From: Sulfurovum lithotrophicum
GTDB taxonomy: Bacteria > Campylobacterota > Campylobacteria > Campylobacterales > Sulfurovaceae
Assembly: GCF_000987835.1 (NCBI RefSeq)
Contig: NZ_CP011308.1
Span: forward strand, 1,736,001-1,800,000
Direction of reading: 5' to 3'
DNA: 64,000 bases
Shown here: in pieces, positions 46,970 to 55,960 of the stretch
How positions within the stretch are numbered: position 1 is the stretch's first letter
Layout: each line of letters starts with the position of its first letter
Notes under the pieces: generated by a model
What the model saw: only the letters and a program-made list of their open reading frames with translations
What the model was told of the DNA's origin: nothing
The model's database searches: none
Program-made: the position numbers and the translations under genes

Positions 46970-48072
46970 TTTATCACCCCAGTCTTCTTTTCGTTATGTT
47001 TATTGGAAAGTATGATATCGATCAGTTCTTCTTTGTTGTACTCCCCAAGAATACTTTTTGCTTCAGATTCAAACTCCTGTTTGTCTTCTTTCTTCAGTCG
47101 GGGAAGCAGTTCAATCAGTTCTTTGTCGTATCCGTTTCTAAAACTGCCAAAAGGGTGTGCCCATGAAGCAACAACATTTTGCATATCTTCATCTGAAAAC
47201 TGCGTAAAGAATGAAAAACCTTGCTTTTCATTTTCATAATTCTTCAATGCTTTTTGGGAAAGTGCAAGTACATACACACCTATTTTATCCCCCTTCCCGT
47301 TATGCATAGGCTCTAAAAGATAATAAGTACCCTCATGCAGCATATACGTTTTTTTTTCAAGTTTGTTCCAGTCTATTGCCTGTAATTTTTCTTTCCCTTG
47401 CTGATAATAATTCTGGTTAGCCAGAATATGGTTATGTATCACTGGAAAATTGCGCATTAATGCAGCCTGTTCCAGAAAACGTTCATCCATCAGCGCAAAA
47501 AGTTCTATGCCTTTTCTGCGGAGTTTTACCGAAAATTCATCAATCAACTTAATCGCTTCGAGATACCCTATGAGTTTTTTTCCGCTGCGTACGGGGATGG
47601 TGGCCTTAAATGTCAACAGCCTTCCTATTTCCATTCCCACTTTGGGTTGCTTATTATGTTTCAATTCCTGCAAATCATCCCTGAACCACCAGATGGGCAT
47701 ACCTTCAAATCCTTCGTTCCAGCTTCGTGCAAAAATATAGAAGTCTGGTGTAAGCAGCTGTATGCGAAGGGACTGGAGGTGCGTATATTTTTTAAAGCGT
47801 CGGGTAATATTCCGCAGAATCTCATATCCCTGGGATTCGTTATCGTTCAGGAGTGCATTTTTAATAGCTGCATCTTCTGCCAGAGCCAGGGAAAGCGACA
47901 ACAGGTCTGTCATTTCATAAGCAAGTCCGGCTCTGAAGTTCGATATGATGTGGTCACCCAGCGTTTCCAGCCTGGCTTCCCTTGTCTGTTTAAAAAAGAA
48001 AAAAACCGATGAAAAGAGAATGACCAGTATAAAAAAGGTAATCCAAATAAATATTTTATTATAGTGCTTCAT
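46966..48072 (-). CDS. Membrane-anchored Cache-like sensor protein
   Basis: 368 residues: one N-terminal membrane helix (FIWITFFILVILFSSVFFFF), then an extracytoplasmic part resembling a double-Cache sensor (LRIQLLTPDFYIFARSWNEGF; FKATIPVRSGKKLIGYLEA; GDKIGVYVLALS). There is no kinase, HAMP or output domain. First gene of a three-gene set with regulator and kinase, so it may be an auxiliary periplasmic sensor. The ATG at 48072 follows AGGA; an in-frame ATG at 48093 is less likely. Confidence 0.75.
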   Translation of the reverse strand: MKHYNKIFIWITFFILVILFSSVFFFFKQTREARLETLGDHIISNFRAGLAYEMTDLLSLSLALAEDAAIKNALLNDNESQGYEILRNITRRFKKYTHLQSLRIQLLTPDFYIFARSWNEGFEGMPIWWFRDDLQELKHNKQPKVGMEIGRLLTFKATIPVRSGKKLIGYLEAIKLIDEFSVKLRRKGIELFALMDERFLEQAALMRNFPVIHNHILANQNYYQQGKEKLQAIDWNKLEKKTYMLHEGTYYLLEPMHNGKGDKIGVYVLALSQKALKNYENEKQGFSFFTQFSDEDMQNVVASWAHPFGSFRNGYDKELIELLPRLKKEDKQEFESEAKSILGEYNKEELIDIILSNKHNEKKTGVIK

Positions 48073-48149
48073 TATTTTAATCCTACGAAACAAACACTGT
48101 ATTTGGGCTTAACGCAAGCAATAACCATAGAGATTTTATAGCTCTTTAT

Positions 48150-48176
48150 ACTTTTTTTACACTTTTTTGATATAAA
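48150..48176 (+). promoter_or_regulatory. Promoter box of the second DsrE-like gene
   Basis: TTTTTACACTT followed after 6 nt in total (TTTTGA) by TATAAAT. The spacing from ACACTT to the -10 is the same as in the soxX and DUF302 promoters. The upstream half-site is imperfect (TTTATAC, 9 bp away). The region also serves the divergent Cache-regulator-kinase operon. Confidence 0.5.
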
Positions 48177-48193
48177 TTTTGTGAAGGATATCA

Positions 48194-48661
48194 ATGAAAA
48201 AGATTCTTATCATATTACTTTTGGCATGTGCCATCCTCCATGCAGAGGAAGAGACAGCACAGGTTGTTTACGACCTTACGACGGGGAACCTGAAGACATT
48301 TGAACGCAAGTTACTTAAAGGTGTTGTTGCCAATAAAGCACATTATGAAGGCAAGCTCAAAGAGCTTAATGTTGTCGTGGTCATCCATGGTGGAGCCTAT
48401 AAGTTCTTCACAAAAGATCCGATCCATTCCATTTTCAAAAGGGACAATGCCCTTATGGAAAATCACAAAACACTTGCCAAACGCATCAAATCCATGGTGA
48501 AGAATTATGATGTGGAATTTCTTATGTGCGGTGCCGGTATGTCCAAAAATAAACTGCAAGCAAAAGATATATATAGTTTTGTTAAAATAATTCCTAATTC
48601 CACCATTGGACTCATAGACAAACAGAATGAAGGATATGCTTATATCCCCATTGGTGACTAA
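48194..48661 (+). CDS. Second periplasmic DsrE-like protein
   Basis: 155 residues with signal peptide (MKKILIILLLACAILHAEE). DsrE-like core LNVVVVIHGGAYKFF and YDVEFLMCGAGMSKNKL (C112), ending GYAYIPIGD. It is clearly related to the DsrE-like protein in the array. Starts 12 nt before the phosphoesterase gene ribosome site, so the two form an operon. Confidence 0.85.
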   Translation: MKKILIILLLACAILHAEEETAQVVYDLTTGNLKTFERKLLKGVVANKAHYEGKLKELNVVVVIHGGAYKFFTKDPIHSIFKRDNALMENHKTLAKRIKSMVKNYDVEFLMCGAGMSKNKLQAKDIYSFVKIIPNSTIGLIDKQNEGYAYIPIGD

Positions 48662-48672
48662 AAGGAGCCATT

Positions 48673-49518
48673 ATGGCAACAATTACAAGAAGAGGTTTTA
48701 TGAAAGGGGCACTGGCAGTCAGTGCTTTCCCGCTTGTCTCCCCTGCAAACGAAGCGGAGGAAAACAACCGTCTTAAATTCATCCATATTACAGATTCACA
48801 TATGGATCTCAGCAACGATGAAAGTGTAGAAGCCATGGAACTCATGGTGGCATTCGTCAATAAGAATTATCCTGATCTGGATTTTGTTCTTTTTGGAGGC
48901 GACAACTTCAACAACAATGTCAAAGGCAATTCCGATGCGTTGAAATTCAAAGAAATCATTGGAAAACTGCACTGCCCCTCCTATGTGGTCCGAGGCAACA
49001 AAGAATCTTCGCCGAAGCCAAATGACAGTATCCATCTAAATGAATTCAAATCCCTATTTATGGATGACAAAGCACTGACCGTACAGGGAAAAGACTGGCT
49101 GCTGGAGAAAAAAGGAGTACAGATACTGGGCCTGGACAGCTGCATAGAGAATGCCAATAACGGAATCTATACCCAAGAAACGATTCATTTTGCAAAAAAA
49201 GTTTTAAATGCCGGAAAACCCTCAATTATCCTCAACCACCATCCCTACACCAATTACTGGAAAGGAACAGAGGAGAAGGATCTGCACAAATATGTACTGA
49301 ACAACACAAAAGAAGTACAGCAGGCTCTCTTCTCCTATCCCAATCTTATACTTACGCTCTCAGGGCATAAACACATAGATTCCGTCACACAGATCAAGCA
49401 TGTTAAAGTTGTGGTTACCAGAGGATTTATAAGACCCCTGGATATGGATATGTATCCAATGCGTTATATTGAAATCCATGCTGGAAAGGTTCAGGAGAAA
49501 TTGATCTATACTGCCTGA
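48673..49518 (+). CDS. Tat-exported metallophosphoesterase
   Basis: 281 residues. Twin-arginine signal (TRRGFMKGALAVSAFP). Calcineurin-like motifs: ITDSHMDL (D-x-H), FGGDNF (GD), a changed RGNKES in place of GNHD, ILNHHPY and LSGHKH. So most metal ligands are present but the GNHD motif has lost its His. Ends head-to-head with the kinase gene, stop codons adjacent. Substrate unknown; SoxB belongs to the same superfamily. Confidence 0.82.
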   Translation: MATITRRGFMKGALAVSAFPLVSPANEAEENNRLKFIHITDSHMDLSNDESVEAMELMVAFVNKNYPDLDFVLFGGDNFNNNVKGNSDALKFKEIIGKLHCPSYVVRGNKESSPKPNDSIHLNEFKSLFMDDKALTVQGKDWLLEKKGVQILGLDSCIENANNGIYTQETIHFAKKVLNAGKPSIILNHHPYTNYWKGTEEKDLHKYVLNNTKEVQQALFSYPNLILTLSGHKHIDSVTQIKHVKVVVTRGFIRPLDMDMYPMRYIEIHAGKVQEKLIYTA

Positions 49519-50538
49519 TCAGAGCCCGAAGGAGAAGGTGGACCCTTCCTCCAGTTTACTCTCAATATCCAGTCTGCTGCCGTGCAGTGTCAAAATGGTT
49601 TTTACGATGGAGAGTCCCAGCCCCATGGAATTGTCCCAGTTGTGAGTACCGGAACGGTAGAATTTCTTCGTCACTTTTCCCAGATCCTTTTCACTGATCC
49701 CTGTTCCTTTGTCGATAACGGATATACGGTCATCTTCGATCTTGACTGTGACGATATCTTTGGAATACTTCAACGCATTTTCAATCAGGTTCTTCAGTAC
49801 CAGTTCGATGAGCGTACGGTCCGCTTTCATCATTCGGTCTTCCCCTATGATCTCGACCTCTCTGTCTTTATAGGCTTCCTGCAGTACCATTTTTACCTCA
49901 TTGGCCAGAGAAAGGATGCTGAAGGAACTTTTATGCAGTGTCGCTTCACCGCTCTCAAATTTGTTCCACAGGATAAGCCGTGAGAGCAGGTCTTCTATTT
50001 TCTGACCGTTATTATAGACTTTGCCAAGAAATTTCTCCTGCAGGACTTTGGGAATGTTCGGATCCTCCTGCAATGTCTGTGAATAACCCATAATGGAAGC
50101 AATGGGGTTTCGGAACTCATGCGCAATGGCTGAGAGCATATCGGCACGTTGGCGGTTTTTGAGTTTAAGTTTGGCATTGTAACGCTGTTTGATATCTTCA
50201 CGTTTTTTGGCACTTTTGAGGACACGGATAAGATTCTCGTTGATCTCTTCGAATTCCCGCGTAAAGAAGCGTGTCTCGTAATCGATCTTCTCTATCTCGT
50301 CAAGATTCTTGAGATATCTGTTGATCACTTCAAGCTCGTTCTGCATACGTTTGGCACCGCGGAAAATGGAGAAGATAAAAATAGCGAAAGCGATGCCAAG
50401 CAAAACAATGGAAAGGAGTATATCCTCCCGTTCCTGCATAACGACTACGATGAGGACAGAAAATAGGATAAAAAGGAATACGCCGAGTGTCACCAGTCTG
50501 GCCATGACATATTCGGTAAATTTCGGTTTACTGAACAC
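49519..50538 (-). CDS. Orphan sensor histidine kinase
   Basis: 339 residues. Two adjacent membrane segments (about 14-34 and 41-59) leave almost no periplasmic loop, so it likely senses membrane or cytosolic signals. Kinase motifs: IAHEFRNPIASIMGYSQTL, NLIENALKYS, DKGTGIS and MGLGLSIV. No regulator gene adjoins it. 63 bp separate it from the thioredoxin gene upstream. Confidence 0.88.
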   Translation of the reverse strand: MFSKPKFTEYVMARLVTLGVFLFILFSVLIVVVMQEREDILLSIVLLGIAFAIFIFSIFRGAKRMQNELEVINRYLKNLDEIEKIDYETRFFTREFEEINENLIRVLKSAKKREDIKQRYNAKLKLKNRQRADMLSAIAHEFRNPIASIMGYSQTLQEDPNIPKVLQEKFLGKVYNNGQKIEDLLSRLILWNKFESGEATLHKSSFSILSLANEVKMVLQEAYKDREVEIIGEDRMMKADRTLIELVLKNLIENALKYSKDIVTVKIEDDRISVIDKGTGISEKDLGKVTKKFYRSGTHNWDNSMGLGLSIVKTILTLHGSRLDIESKLEEGSTFSFGL

Positions 50539-50601
50539 CTGTTTCCTCCTCCTTTAAGAACTACCTGAAACAGACAGGGAAAATCCGATCTCACGGGTAG
50601 A

Positions 50602-51006
50602 TCACTTCTGTGCAGCTCTTTTCTCTTCCACCGTAGTGATAAAGCTGAGGAAGTCATCCACATCATAATATCCGACCAGTTTCTGGATCACCTCTTTGTC
50701 TGCATTCATAAAGAAGATGGTCGGTACGCCGTCGATCTTAGGCAGTGTTTTCACTGCTTTCTTATCTTCCTCCATGACACGGACAGTCACATAGTTGGAA
50801 AGCTTCTTTTCCACACCTTCGTCACCCAGTGTACGGTAGCGCATTTTTTTGCACCATTTGCAGTGCTCGCCCTCTACCATGACCATAACGATCTTGTGCT
50901 CTTTCCCCGCTTTTGTAAAAGCTGAAGAGAGGTCTTTCTGCCAGTCGAGATCGGCAAAGAGCTGTGTAAACATCAAAAAGACAGAGAGCAGTAAAATTTT
51001 TTTCAC
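50602..51006 (-). CDS. Periplasmic thioredoxin-like protein
   Basis: 134 residues, signal peptide (MKKILLLSVFLMFTQLFA), active site CKWC (49-52) in EGEHCKWCKKMRYRT, and cis-proline GVPTIFF. Resembles SoxW/DsbD-gamma-type thioredoxins and the thioredoxin halves in the array. Lies 3 nt after dapE. Confidence 0.88.
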   Translation of the reverse strand: MKKILLLSVFLMFTQLFADLDWQKDLSSAFTKAGKEHKIVMVMVEGEHCKWCKKMRYRTLGDEGVEKKLSNYVTVRVMEEDKKAVKTLPKIDGVPTIFFMNADKEVIQKLVGYYDVDDFLSFITTVEEKRAAQK

Positions 51007-51009
51007 GGT

Positions 51010-52113
51010 TTATCCTTGGCTAAAATGGGTGATCGTCTCCCTGAAAACTTCATAAAGCTTTTCAACTTCTTCGATCGTCGTTCTTTCATTCGGTGCGTGG
51101 ATCGTGTCGTTGATCACGCCGAATTCAATGACATCAATACCATAGGCAGCGATAAACCTCGCATCGCTTGTACCGCCTGCGGTAGAGTGCTTTGGCGTGA
51201 TACCGCAGACCTTTTGAATACTTCTATCAAGCGTATGCACGATCGGCCGGTCGGGATCCGTCAGGAACGGCGTGGCAGACTGGTTGAGTGTCAGATCGTA
51301 ATCCATACCGTTAAAATAGGTATGCACGAATTTCTCCACATCTTCAAGGGTCGTTTCAGTCGAGTTGCGGACATTGAACATCATTTTGAGTTTGCCCGGT
51401 GTGACATTGGTCACTTCCATACCGGCACGCAGGTCAGTGATAACGAACTGACTCGGTCCAAAAAACTCGTCACCCTCGTCTAAATTCACTCCCGCCATCA
51501 TTGGCAGTACCTGTGCCACCTTGTGAATGGGATTTTTCGCTTTCTCCGGATAGGCTGCATGCCCCTGTATGCCATGTTTTTCTATCACACCGTTGATGGA
51601 ACCTCTCCGTCCCACTTTGATCGCATCACCAAAGATTTTTTCACAGGTCGGTTCTGCCACGATGCAGGCATCGGGAAGCATTCCAATCTCTTTAAGATAC
51701 CCAAGCATGATCTGCGTACCGTAGGTAGCATCACCCTCCTCATCCGAAGTCAAAAGTATGGAAAGCCTTCCGGAAAAATCCTCACACTCTTTCACCGCCT
51801 GCAGGAATGCGGCGACACCGCTTTTCATATCCTGCGCCCCACGGGCATAGATCTTTCCCTCTTTGATCACGGGAACGAAGGGATTGGTATGCCAACCATC
51901 ACCGGCAGGAACGACATCGACGTGGCCAGCAAAGCAGAGATGGGGTCCCTCGGAGAATTTTTTGGTCAAAAAGAGATTCTTTACTCCCTCTTTGTTCACA
52001 TACGTCGCTTCGTACCCTTTAAGATAGGATTCTATGAATGCCAGGGAACCTGCATCATCGGGTGTAACGGATTTGAAGCTCAACAGCTTCATTAAAAGAT
52101 CGACGACATTCAT
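51010..52113 (-). CDS. dapE: Succinyl-diaminopimelate desuccinylase
   Basis: 367 residues. Zinc peptidase-like enzyme of lysine/peptidoglycan precursor synthesis. Motifs: FAGHVDVVPAG, YARGAQDMKSGVAAF, LTSDEEGDATYGT, IVAEPT and GGTSDARF. First of the dapE-thioredoxin pair. Confidence 0.96.
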   Translation of the reverse strand: MNVVDLLMKLLSFKSVTPDDAGSLAFIESYLKGYEATYVNKEGVKNLFLTKKFSEGPHLCFAGHVDVVPAGDGWHTNPFVPVIKEGKIYARGAQDMKSGVAAFLQAVKECEDFSGRLSILLTSDEEGDATYGTQIMLGYLKEIGMLPDACIVAEPTCEKIFGDAIKVGRRGSINGVIEKHGIQGHAAYPEKAKNPIHKVAQVLPMMAGVNLDEGDEFFGPSQFVITDLRAGMEVTNVTPGKLKMMFNVRNSTETTLEDVEKFVHTYFNGMDYDLTLNQSATPFLTDPDRPIVHTLDRSIQKVCGITPKHSTAGGTSDARFIAAYGIDVIEFGVINDTIHAPNERTTIEEVEKLYEVFRETITHFSQG

Positions 52114-52125
52114 TTATGCTCTTTT

Positions 52126-52470
52126 TTATTTTTCTATTTCACCGCGATACGATACGATCCCGCCGATGTGGTTCAATGTTTTACTGTGTCCGTTCTGGGC
52201 GAAGACCTGCTGCACCTGTCCGCTTCTGTTGTCCGTCCGACAGGTAAATATGATAGTTTTGTCTTTGTATGAATCAAAAATTTCCTGGGCCCACTGCTGG
52301 AACGTGGATGTTGGCCTTAACATATCCACACCTTTGATGTGGCCCATGTTGTACTCCATATCTTCCCGTACATCGATAAGCAGAAAATCGACTTTACCTT
52401 CTTCTCTGGCCTTCAACAGTGTTTCCAGTTCTGCGGAACTGACATGGTTTTTCTCAAGAAGTTCTTGCAT
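52126..52470 (-). CDS. Rhodanese-domain protein
   Basis: 114 residues, single rhodanese domain, no signal peptide. Active-site loop CRTDNRSG with catalytic C77; LLIDVREDMEYNMGHIKG is the substrate-pocket strand. Cytosolic sulfur transfer is likely. Located 12 nt before dapE on the same strand. Confidence 0.9.
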   Translation of the reverse strand: MQELLEKNHVSSAELETLLKAREEGKVDFLLIDVREDMEYNMGHIKGVDMLRPTSTFQQWAQEIFDSYKDKTIIFTCRTDNRSGQVQQVFAQNGHSKTLNHIGGIVSYRGEIEK

Positions 52471-52570
52471 GCTACACTCTCCTTCATTGCATGGGAAATC
52501 CCCATGACGTTAAAATAATCGCGTATTGTACCCTATCTTCTTAAAAGCAACCGAACATTACAGGGCCCTG

Positions 52571-52915
52571 CTAACTGTTTTCTGCCACGTATTCAGGTGT
52601 GCAGAAAATACCACAGTGACACTTCCCTTCATTGGGGATCTCATCGTTCAGTGCCTGGGGACAGGGACAGATACGGTCATCGGAACTCTTGAATTTACCC
52701 GGCTTGGACTCATCGGGTTCTACCATGAAACAGGGGCAGAATCTTTTACCGTAAAGCATTTTGTGTCTGGCCAATCCAAGCTGTACGCCTTCATTGACAT
52801 CCTCCATAGGATGGTATTTGAATCCGAACTGCTCACATACTTTATCCGTAAATTTTTTAGTCTTTTCCAGTTCTGCCAAAAATTCGGGGGAACTCATATC
52901 CAGTTGCTGCATCAT
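52571..52915 (-). CDS. Ferredoxin-thioredoxin reductase catalytic-chain-like protein
   Basis: 114 residues with the characteristic cysteine pairs CPC (60-62), CPC (83-85) and CHC (99-101) of the FTR beta chain: one 4Fe-4S cluster next to a redox disulfide. It would reduce a thioredoxin with electrons from ferredoxin. No variable (alpha) chain lies nearby, as in many non-phototrophs. Confidence 0.88.
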   Translation of the reverse strand: MMQQLDMSSPEFLAELEKTKKFTDKVCEQFGFKYHPMEDVNEGVQLGLARHKMLYGKRFCPCFMVEPDESKPGKFKSSDDRICPCPQALNDEIPNEGKCHCGIFCTPEYVAENS

Positions 52916-53019
52916 CTTTTTTCCTTCTATATAATAATCTTTTTCAATATTATAGTTATATCTTAAACCAAATTAATATATAATAATATAGTTACAATAT
53001 AATCATAAAAAGGAAAATT

Positions 53020-53310
53020 GTGCAGATAGACAACACTGTTTTGGAAAAACTCGAAAAACTCTCCCATCTTCGTATCGATACGTCCAAAAAAGAGGAAGTG
53101 ATGGGCCAGTTGAGCGAGATTCTCGGCTACATCGAAAACCTTAACGAACTCGATACGGAACATCTCGATGCAGCATTTTCAACCCTTCAGGGAGGGACAC
53201 CCTTGCGAGAAGATACCCCCAGGGAAGAAAACGGGATAGCAAAAGAGATCCTTTCGCGTGCACCCCAAAGCAAAGATGATTTTTTCATCGTACCTGCGAT
53301 CATAGAATAG
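53020..53310 (+). CDS. gatC: Asp/Glu-tRNA amidotransferase subunit C
   Basis: 96 residues: LEKLEKLSHLRID, then DAAFSTLQGGTPLREDTPREE and the C-terminal FFIVPAIIE typical of GatC. GTG start with AAGGA upstream. It links GatA and GatB in transamidation of Glu-tRNA-Gln; gatA and gatB are elsewhere. Confidence 0.92.
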   Translation: MQIDNTVLEKLEKLSHLRIDTSKKEEVMGQLSEILGYIENLNELDTEHLDAAFSTLQGGTPLREDTPREENGIAKEILSRAPQSKDDFFIVPAIIE

Positions 53311-53314
53311 AGCA

Positions 53315-53665
53315 ATGATCAAAATTTACGGTATCAAAAACTGTGACAGTGTCCGAAAAGCACGCAAGTTTTTCAAGTCACACGGCATTCCTCATGAATT
53401 CATCGATTTTCGTGAGACACCTGTCACAGCGGAGACCATCGACAGCTGGCTTCAATACTCTGATATCAATACACTGTTCAATACACGGGGTACGACCTAC
53501 AGAACCCTCAAACTTAAAGAAAAGAACCTTTCTGACGATGAGAAATGCCAGTGGCTGGCCAAAGAGAATATGCTCATTAAAAGACCGGTCGTTACATTTG
53601 AAAAGCATGTTATAATCGGGTATAATGAGTCACAGTATCAAAATTTACTATCAAAGCACACATAA
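53315..53665 (+). CDS. ArsC/Spx-family protein (YffB type)
   Basis: 116 residues, thioredoxin fold with a single N-terminal cysteine: YGIKNCDSVRKARKF. EFIDFRETPV and LIKRPVVTF follow the ArsC plan. Lacks further conserved arsenate-reductase cysteines, so a glutathione-linked or unknown reductase is likelier than arsenate resistance. 4 nt after gatC. Confidence 0.85.
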   Translation: MIKIYGIKNCDSVRKARKFFKSHGIPHEFIDFRETPVTAETIDSWLQYSDINTLFNTRGTTYRTLKLKEKNLSDDEKCQWLAKENMLIKRPVVTFEKHVIIGYNESQYQNLLSKHT

Positions 53666-53677
53666 AAGGATCCCTGC

Positions 53678-54736
53678 ATGGCTGAATTCGACATCAAAAA
53701 ACTGTTACAAAGTGTTGTGAAACATGGCGCATCCGACCTTCACCTGGTCACGGATGCGGAACCCCAGATAAGACTCGACGGTGCACTCAAGCCGGTCAAT
53801 CTTCCCAAACTGACCGGTGAAGATATCGAAGAGATGTGCTATTCGATGATCACTGAGAAACAGAAGCAGCATTTTGAAGAGCATGATGAGCTTGACTTCG
53901 CCCTGTACCTGCCGGGGATCGGCCGCTTCAGAGCGAACTACTACCGTACCCTTGGCAATGTCGCTGCTGCATTCAGGGTCATTCCCATCGAGATCCCTTC
54001 CCTCGATGATCTGGGTACACCCCTGATTTTTAAAAAGCTGATCAAACGTGAAAAAGGGCTCATCCTTGTGACCGGGCCTACAGGTTCGGGTAAGTCGACC
54101 ACACTGGCCGCCCTTCTGAACGAGATCAATCTCAATGAACAGAAACATATTATTACGGTTGAAGATCCTGTGGAATTCATTCATACCAATAAAAAGTGTG
54201 TCTTCTCTCACAGAGGGGTCGGAGAGGATACCAAAAGCTTTGCCACGGCTCTCAAATTTGCCATGCGTCAGGATCCGGATGTCATCCTGATCGGGGAGAT
54301 GAGGGACAAAGAGACGATCGAAGCGGCACTGACCGCGGCGGAGACAGGCCACCTCGTCTTCGGCACACTGCATACCTCTTCGGCACCGGGAACCATCAAC
54401 CGTATCATCGATGTATTCACCGGTGATGAACAGCCCCAGATCAGAGCTATGATATCCACCTCGCTTGTTGCTGTCATCGCTCAGTCACTTCTGCCAAAAC
54501 TTGGCGGAGGACGTGTTGCTTCACATGAAATCCTTGTGACCAACCATGCGATCTCCAACCTGATCCGTGAAGACAAGGTACACCAGATCTATTCGCAGAT
54601 GCAGCTCGGTCAGGAAGGTACAGGTATGCAAACACAGACCCAGGCGCTCCTTAAATATATCAGAGACGGAAAGATCAGTCGCGAGATAGCCATACAGTTC
54701 TCCAACAAGCCAGAAGAACTCACGAAAGCCCTCTAA
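53678..54736 (+). CDS. pilT: Type IV pilus retraction ATPase
   Basis: 352 residues. Walker A GPTGSGKSTT, Asp box VEDPVEF, Walker B DVILIGEMRD, His box FGTLHTSSAPGTINRI, and AIRNLIREDK-like HAISNLIREDKVHQIYSQMQ near the C-terminus. Powers pilus retraction and twitching. No other pilus genes in view. Confidence 0.94.
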   Translation: MAEFDIKKLLQSVVKHGASDLHLVTDAEPQIRLDGALKPVNLPKLTGEDIEEMCYSMITEKQKQHFEEHDELDFALYLPGIGRFRANYYRTLGNVAAAFRVIPIEIPSLDDLGTPLIFKKLIKREKGLILVTGPTGSGKSTTLAALLNEINLNEQKHIITVEDPVEFIHTNKKCVFSHRGVGEDTKSFATALKFAMRQDPDVILIGEMRDKETIEAALTAAETGHLVFGTLHTSSAPGTINRIIDVFTGDEQPQIRAMISTSLVAVIAQSLLPKLGGGRVASHEILVTNHAISNLIREDKVHQIYSQMQLGQEGTGMQTQTQALLKYIRDGKISREIAIQFSNKPEELTKAL

Positions 54737-54790
54737 CAGCTTGACAGGGTACAATACGAAAATTTTAGTGAGGAAGAGGAACATACAGTA

Positions 54791-55411
54791 ATGGAAAATT
54801 TTTCAATGGTCGATTTCAACTATTTTGATGTTACCATAAGTGCCATCGTCCTGCTCTTGGGTATCAAAGGCTTTATGAACGGTTTCATCAAAGAGATCTT
54901 CGGACTTGCAGGACTGGTTGCAGGGGTCTATTTGGGATCACGCTTTGCCGATACGGCAGCAACTTTCATCAATGACAATTTTCTGCAGATGCAGAACCCT
55001 ACCCTGCTCAAACTTCTCGGATTCCTCGCAGTGCTGATCATTGTCTGGCTGGGAGCGACGCTGCTGGGTTCCATTCTCTCCAAACTGACAAGTGCAAGCG
55101 GACTCAGTTTCATCGACAGGCTTTTCGGTTTCATAGCAGGCGGTGGAAAATATTTCATCATTTTTGCCCTGATCGTAACGGCACTCTCCAATGTCACTCT
55201 GGTCAAGGAGAACCTTGGCAAATATGTCAAAGACTCCCTGTTATACCCCTACCTTCTGGAAGTAGGCTCCAAGATCATCCATCTTGACCCTGCCTCTCTG
55301 GGACTGGGCAATGCCTCCAAAACCAAAATGCTTAAAGATATTGCGAACCTCAACAGAGACAAAGAAAACAACAGCTCGGCAGAGAACAATACTTCTGCCC
55401 CCGCACAGTAA
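54791..55411 (+). CDS. CvpA-family membrane protein
   Basis: 206 residues with four membrane segments: FDVTISAIVLLLGIKGFMNGFIKEIFGLAG at the N-terminus, then LLGFLAVLIIVWLGATLLG and FIAGGGKYFIIFALIV. A charged, Asn/Ser-rich tail follows. CvpA-like proteins are linked to envelope function; the exact role is unknown. Confidence 0.85.
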   Translation: MENFSMVDFNYFDVTISAIVLLLGIKGFMNGFIKEIFGLAGLVAGVYLGSRFADTAATFINDNFLQMQNPTLLKLLGFLAVLIIVWLGATLLGSILSKLTSASGLSFIDRLFGFIAGGGKYFIIFALIVTALSNVTLVKENLGKYVKDSLLYPYLLEVGSKIIHLDPASLGLGNASKTKMLKDIANLNRDKENNSSAENNTSAPAQ

Positions 55412-55426
55412 AGGGGATACACAGTC

Positions 55427-55873
55427 ATGATCACCTACCCGATTCTTCTTGAGAAGTTCAAAGCACTCTTAAAGAGCAATTCACTCAAGTTCACCAAGCA
55501 GAGAGAATTGATCTTGAAGTTCCTTTATGAAAATGAAGGGCATTTTACACCGGAAGATATCTATATGCTCATCAAAAAAGAGTACCCTGATGTCAATATA
55601 GGAATCACAACGGTCTATAGAACACTTACCCTGCTGGAGAATGAGGGAATCGCCAGTTCCATCTCTTTTGGTGTACAGGGAAAAAAATATGAACTGGGGC
55701 TCAAAAAGCATCATGACCATCTTATCTGTACCTCTTGCGGCAAGATCATTGAATTCTATGATGACACCATTGAGAGACAGCAGGAAAAAATCGCAGAGAA
55801 ATACAACTTCAAGATGACCGATCATACCATGAAAATCATTGGCCTTTGTGAAAAGTGCCGAAACCAAAAATAA
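55427..55873 (+). CDS. fur: Ferric-uptake regulator family protein
   Basis: 148 residues. Winged helix with TKQRELILKFLYENEGHFTPEDIYML and NIGITTVYRTLTLLENEGI, then the metal region KKHHDHLICTSCGKIIEF and CEKC. Upstream of lysS as in Campylobacter, where fur-lysS-glyA are linked, so it is more likely Fur than PerR. Confidence 0.9.
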   Translation: MITYPILLEKFKALLKSNSLKFTKQRELILKFLYENEGHFTPEDIYMLIKKEYPDVNIGITTVYRTLTLLENEGIASSISFGVQGKKYELGLKKHHDHLICTSCGKIIEFYDDTIERQQEKIAEKYNFKMTDHTMKIIGLCEKCRNQK

Positions 55874-55885
55874 ACTACATACGTC

Positions 55886-55934
55886 ATCCTGAACTTGCAC
55901 CCCAAGGGCATTTCCGATGGGCATTCAGGACAAA
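55886..55934. repeat. Palindromic repeat between fur and lysS
   Basis: GTCATCCTGAA and TTCAGGAC bracket a short stem with CACCCCAAGGGCATTTCC. Same kind of element as the one translated inside the ferredoxin gene at 20974. Confidence 0.5.
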
Positions 55935-55960
55935 CATTATATTCTACTACAGGAGAGACC

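Noticed and set aside
53315-53665. Arsenate reductase for arsenic resistance
   Set aside because: Single cysteine and no ars genes nearby; the YffB-type subgroup fits better.
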